Shown in pieces: positions 59,444 to 64,000 of a DNA stretch of 64,000 bases. The notes beneath the pieces were generated by a model. That model worked only from the letters and a program-made list of their open reading frames with translations, searched no databases and had not been told where the DNA came from. How positions within the stretch are numbered: position 1 is the stretch's first letter; each line of letters begins with the position of its first letter. The stretch is from Rotaria macrura (taxonomy: Eukaryota; Rotifera; Eurotatoria; Philodinida; Philodinidae): the NCBI GenBank assembly GCA_900239685.1, contig OENT01000951.1, positions 1 through 64,000 of the forward strand, read 5' to 3'. Both the position numbers and the translations under genes were made by a program.

Positions 59444-62129
59444 TTAATAATTTTTTTCATCATTCTTTGCACGATGTTGATTATTTTTTAGTTTTAATGT
59501 GTTCGTATGATCATCATCGTCTTCATCACCAATTGAACTTGACAATGTTGTTTTCTGGTTATCACATATCCACGGGTGTTCAAGTGATGCCTTCGCAGTT
59601 ATTCGGCGTCTATTTAAAAGAAAGTACATATATAGAATTATGTAACATTGAAACAAGAAATAATCGTGTTTTATTTTCGTATTATTACTTTGGTATTCGA
59701 ACGATTAATTTTTTTATAAGATCAATACACGTACTCGATATTTTTTCAAATAAATCTTTTGGGAAGTCAAGCACACAATCTGTGATATTTCTTTGTGTAT
59801 CCAATTTAGTTGTACCCCCAAATGGTGTATGGCCGGTTACAATGACATAGATCAAAACGCCAATATTCCAAACATCAGTAGCACATGTTAATGGCTCATA
59901 ATTGACTACTTCGGGCGCTGACAACAGCAAATATCAAGTTTACAACAAATATTGAACACTATGAAAGAGTTTACCAAGAAAATCTGTTGTACCGGCCATC
60001 TCTAATAGATGCTGATTAGTCAATTTACGGGATAGACCGAAATCACATAATTTTATTTGTTTACTTGGCCATTGATCCATGAGAAGAATATTTTGTGGCT
60101 ATATGATAAAAGAAAAGTTTTATTTTAACAATTAAAAGAATAGTGTCCGAGATTTTTAGAAATACAGATATATATGTTAATGGAAACGAAGTTTAGCATG
60201 CGCTGTACGTAGCAGACACCAGCAAAGGAATTTAGAAGTTGGTCTGCATATTGAATTTACATTTAGGCATAAAATATAGGATTATGATAAGAAATACGAC
60301 GATCTAAAAATACGGTTCACTTCAGAAGGCGAGACAATAATAAAGAATTGAAATAGATCTAGGCCACAGTGTTTAAAAACAACAGAACATTATCCTGTAT
60401 TGGGTTCACTTTCTTGAAAATTCAAAGGTGTGCTATTAATGAGATAGGTTAACACGTTGTTGTGTTTACTATGTGCTATGGCAGCGTCCGACACATGCAT
60501 CGTCAGTTTTCATAGTCAAGTCTTGACTTTTGCTCTACAATGTCAGATGAAGTTTTCCCTACCATATCCAATCATAAATTAGATTCATTACATTGTAGAT
60601 GACTGAAAAGTGTTAAATTGTCGTCGATAACCGAGATAATATGGCAAGATCATGTTTCTCGAAATTATTCATTAAAAGTGAACGATGTTCCATAGAAAAA
60701 TCAGTCAGAATAATATGAATATCGAACTCAAATAATAGCTGGAAAATGGTTTTCTTACTGAATTCTGCAGTTTCTCTCGCACTGGAATCATACTCGATAA
60801 CAGATGGAATATAAGAACAAGTTGTCGGAATGATATTTCTCCCATTGGTGCCAAACGTTTTAGTTCTTATGGAGCTTACAGAGAAATTTCAGCACGGCTA
60901 GAAAAGATGTGTGAATATACAATCTTTCGATTACTTTGCGACTATTTCACACGTATCCCATGTCATATTTATCGACAGATCGAATGAAACAATGTTATCC
61001 AGCTATATTTTGTCATTGATAAATATGTTCTTGGTTGAAACGGTCAGAACATGCTCAGCTACAGCGTATGTATGTTCTGTTGAGATACTGTATATTCGAG
61101 TAATGGAGTAATGACTGAATGTTTGACATTTCCTATTTCATTGCATCAACATTCGTTGGTTAACGCGATTGATCTGAAAGTTGAATTTCAGCCTGATATA
61201 TCCATATTTGACTTTTTCTTACAGCAGCCATGATTGAACTTGAAAATAAGAAGACGAGAACGAAACCTTTTTTTGAAATTTGTTCTCGTCTTTCAGAGAT
61301 GCAACGGTGAGCTGAAAAAGTGGAGATTTCTTCGAGCAGTTTCTCTGTTACGCAGATGAAGATTGTTGTCTACATTTTGACTATTTCTAACTGAATTATT
61401 TGGTTAGAAACAAATTCTTCGATCGATTTTTTGTTACACTATTCTATAGTGCAGATTTCTGTCATTTCGAAACAAAAAGTATCAAGTGTTGACGATAATT
61501 TATGACTACACTATATTGAAAATAGGATTTATACAGAATTTTCACAGCTGTTCTAGTAAATAGGAGTTCATCGTTCTAGTTTGAAACATAAGCATTACCT
61601 CGATATCAAGATGAACAACTTTATTATCATGAAGAAAATCTACAGCTTCGAGTACTTGCTTCGTTATGCGCATTGCATGTAATTCTTCTAAATAACCTTC
61701 CGAATCGAGAAATACTTGTAAATCACCTTGCTTTGCACTGAAATCTAGACAGTATACATTATTTGTAAGTGTTTATTCAACTTACTACTCAAGAATAAAG
61801 ATAGCTTCTGTTGGTAAGTCGAATACTTGATAGATTTTCACAAAATTTGGATGCTTATATGACAATTGAAGTATACGTAATTCGTTAAGTGCATGTTGTA
61901 AATGACGCTTCTTTATTGTTTTTGCTGCAAAGATATTTTCCGATGCATTCTTTTTTATGAATGTTTTAACTGTTGAAAAACGACCTCTAAAGGAGTAACA
62001 CTGAATTACTGATATTTATCCAAGATCACCTGTTTACCGAAAAAGATCATCAGTTATACTATACATTGAGTTAAATGAATCAGTAGCGTAGCGATGAGTA
62101 AATTCATTTGGTGCTGCTGCTTGAATCAT
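59444..62129 (-). CDS. DAPK-family kinase, DRAK/STK17-like, with unusual catalytic loop
   Basis: A 316-aa protein, almost only a kinase domain. Exons (minus): 62129-62038, 61986-61786, 61737-61599, 60098-59975, 59917-59689, 59609-59444. The P-loop is LFRGRFSTV, so the first Gly of GxG is Phe. The ATP-anchoring lysine is present in FAAKTIKKR (K53). The catalytic loop reads HLDIEPQNILL (140-150): Asp and Asn are kept, but the Lys two residues after the Asp (HLDLKPQN in STK17) is Glu. DFG (163-165, CDFGLS), APE (186-188) and the segment DVWNIGVLIYVIVTGHTPFGG are typical. RRITAKASLEHPWI closes the domain, followed by an acidic then Lys/Asn-rich tail; there is no calmodulin-binding, ankyrin or death domain. 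The Glu codon is the last before an intron (GAG|gtaatg). STK17 kinases promote apoptosis and phosphorylate myosin light chain; activity here is uncertain. Confidence 0.87.
60099..61598. other. Long intron in the kinase catalytic loop
   Basis: A 1.5-kb intron splitting HLDIE from PQNILL, against 49-71 nt for the other four introns of this gene. I see no exon or mobile element inside; the frame at 60911-61111 (plus) has no recognisable content. Confidence 0.5.
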
Positions 62130-64000
62130 GTTCGCTTACAAACGTTCGTCACAATGCAAGAGAATAGATTAGACTTGATGAATCCTAAAAGATATACATA
62201 AATCGCTACACTACGAACAAAATATTACACGAAGGAAAGCAGTGAATTTGTTAACCGATACAGCTAGATCAAAAGGAAAGTATATTTTAATTTGATTTAA
62301 TGCTTATTAATAAAACTACTTAAATGTAATCAATGCACAAAAAAAACGTACTGTACGTATGAGAAACTGTTTCATTGGGTATATAGACTTTCTGATATAA
62401 GCGAAAGAAAAAAAGAGATTTTCATAAAACAAAATACATTCAATCAGACCATAAAATATCTTAACACTAAGACCAGATAGTATGCACGGAATATTCTCCC
62501 TTGTAGCCGATAGTTGTATGAAGATAACATGCCGATATATTTATAGGCCTGTATATGTTGACCTTCTGTAGGGCCGTGCCGTCGAGCGCGTTTGTTTGCT
62601 TATTGATTTAAAGAGTATTCCAAGATTATGTGATTCGTTTCTTGTTTTTATCTTTTTTAGGAGTTCCATAGTCTTTTTGGGTTAAAACGAATATGTTTCT
62701 CAACTTGTATTCTTTTCATGAAGCAAGCGTAAATTCGATCACTTTTCTATGTATTCTATATCGTCTTGTCATTGTTCATTCCTCCTGACTATGTAAAACA
62801 AAGCTTCGTTTCTACGTTACAGCAAATCTCCAATACCTGTACTTCAATCATACGAAGTTAATCGTGACCAAGTCTATGATGATATCGAAGAAACTCAAGT
62901 TTACAATGGAAATATGTTGAGCTCTCTCATGCATAGAGTCATTGACCTTGGATGAATCTTGATTTATTACAGTCCGCGTTAAATTATAGACTTCGATTCA
63001 CATACATTGAGTCTAACCTTCACTGTTAGCGCTTCATAACGTCTGGACACTGACCCCTTCAATGGAGATTTTTCTTCAGTACAGACTTATCTGGCAGTAT
63101 TCGATAGTAAAAAAGCATAACTTTGCTTGATCTCCAAATGGATACAAGAAAAGACAGTTTTTTCATAGATAGAGGAAAACTAAAATACAGCAGCCAGATT
63201 GTGTTCAGTTTTCTTCAGTATATGTCATTCTGTTGCTTATTCAAAGTAACAAATAAGACTTCTAATTCTCACCTGCATTATTGTATGAATAATGTTCACA
63301 GACGAAAACAGATAAGAACTCTAGATAATTTAATAATGCATATGACACCATGTATCCAAGTCTATTTCATTCATCCGAAAGTATCTCATTGAGTTTGAAT
63401 TACATATCCACCTGGGCACTTGTTTTACCAGTGGATTTTCCTACTGATCATTGGATTGTGGTACGACTCTCTATTCTTTCTACCGCTCTCACACATCGTA
63501 AGGTACTCTGCTCTGATATATTACACGAGAATCGTATGAGCAGATATTGGATTGTATAATACATTGATGAGCATACAAGTCAAGGACGAAACATGACTTT
63601 TGATGAATGTGCCAAAATTATGATAACAGTAGAGCGACATCTCAAAGTTGAACATGGTGTGTAATAATTGTGAAGTTTCCAAAGATGCTATCAGCTACAA
63701 TCTGGAATCGATCGTAAGTATAAAATTTGGCATGCCGAAAGATTATCCTTTGCGAAGAATGACACAAATAATTCTCATTGTTGCTTGTATATCTGATTAT
63801 TATAGGTCTCTAATATCATATGAATCGAAAAAGTGAGAGTTTCGTATACGAATATTTCTAAAATGCAAAATCTATGTGAATGTATTCATTGAAAAGAAAC
63901 TTCCGTTGTTTGCTCGGCAATAACAGATGACTATCTAAATCACTTTTTTGCTTTGCTCGAATTCTACGCTATTCTTTCTGTTCAACCTATTAATTATATC
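62130..64000. other. Upstream region, no gene recognised
   Basis: About 1.9 kb upstream of the kinase start to the right edge. Plus-strand frames at 63123-63392, 63350-63559 and 63648-63836 are adjacent and could be scraps of a decayed or spliced gene (for example NMTFDECAKIMITVERHLK near 63594-63650), but no domain or clear splice signal supports that. Confidence 0.4.

Noticed and set aside
59296-59850. 184-codon open frame on the plus strand
   Set aside because: It is antisense to the last two exons of the DRAK-like kinase and the intron between them; the kinase side has clear domain motifs.
1-64000. tRNA, rRNA, CRISPR or riboswitch
   Set aside because: I found no cloverleaf, rRNA core, spaced direct repeats or bacterial regulatory motifs by eye. 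A tRNA scan could still reveal a tRNA I missed.

Overview
This is an AT-rich eukaryotic window, clearly animal: the genes encode a T-box factor, an NMDA-receptor subunit, a SoHo/SH3 adaptor, a PP1-targeting subunit and a DAPK-type kinase. Most introns are 50-70 nt with a few of 0.7-2 kb, and genes are separated by 0.4-7 kb of unannotated AT-rich DNA. A small compact invertebrate genome fits best. A bdelloid rotifer is my guess, but nothing here proves it. I built spliced models by hand from GT/AG sites and checked that the exon lengths of every multi-exon model sum to a multiple of three.

Layout from left to right: an open frame cut by the left edge (2-250, doubtful); a TBX1/10-type T-box gene (1179-3626, minus, 7 exons, 518 aa); a 6.8-kb gap; a claudin-like four-TM protein (10473-11018, minus); a 5.4-kb gap; an orphan basic protein with a PP1-docking-like KKRVRFAL motif (16373-17523, minus); and a 5.2-kb gap. 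Next come a SORBS/CAP/vinexin adaptor (22683-35855, minus, SoHo plus three SH3 domains) containing a 3.1-kb giant open exon, and a GluN1 NMDA-receptor gene (38324-45397, minus, 18 exons, 958 aa). These are followed by a four-EF-hand calmodulin-like gene (47290-49220, plus, the only confident plus-strand gene) and a PPP1R16/MYPT3-TIMAP gene with ankyrin repeats and a C-terminal CAAX box (49938-52716, minus). The right part holds a tandem pair of small unknown paralogues (53720-54091 and 54363-54731), a young 1965-bp TIR element with Ginger-like ends (56797-58761), and a DRAK/STK17-like kinase with an altered catalytic loop (59444-62129, minus). The last 1.9 kb shows nothing recognisable.

There is no operon logic. 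Several products would meet at excitable or adhesive membranes and the actomyosin cortex (GluN1, the calmodulin-like protein, SORBS, PPP1R16, DRAK), but their adjacency may be chance. The most noteworthy structures are the SORBS locus, where a phase-compatible donor could fuse a 1,022-codon exon to the SH3 exons through an 18-nt microexon; the Ginger-like element, whose 104-bp inverted repeats differ at only two positions; a 63-nt stop-free intron hidden in the PPP1R16 reading frame; and the kinase lacking the catalytic-loop lysine.
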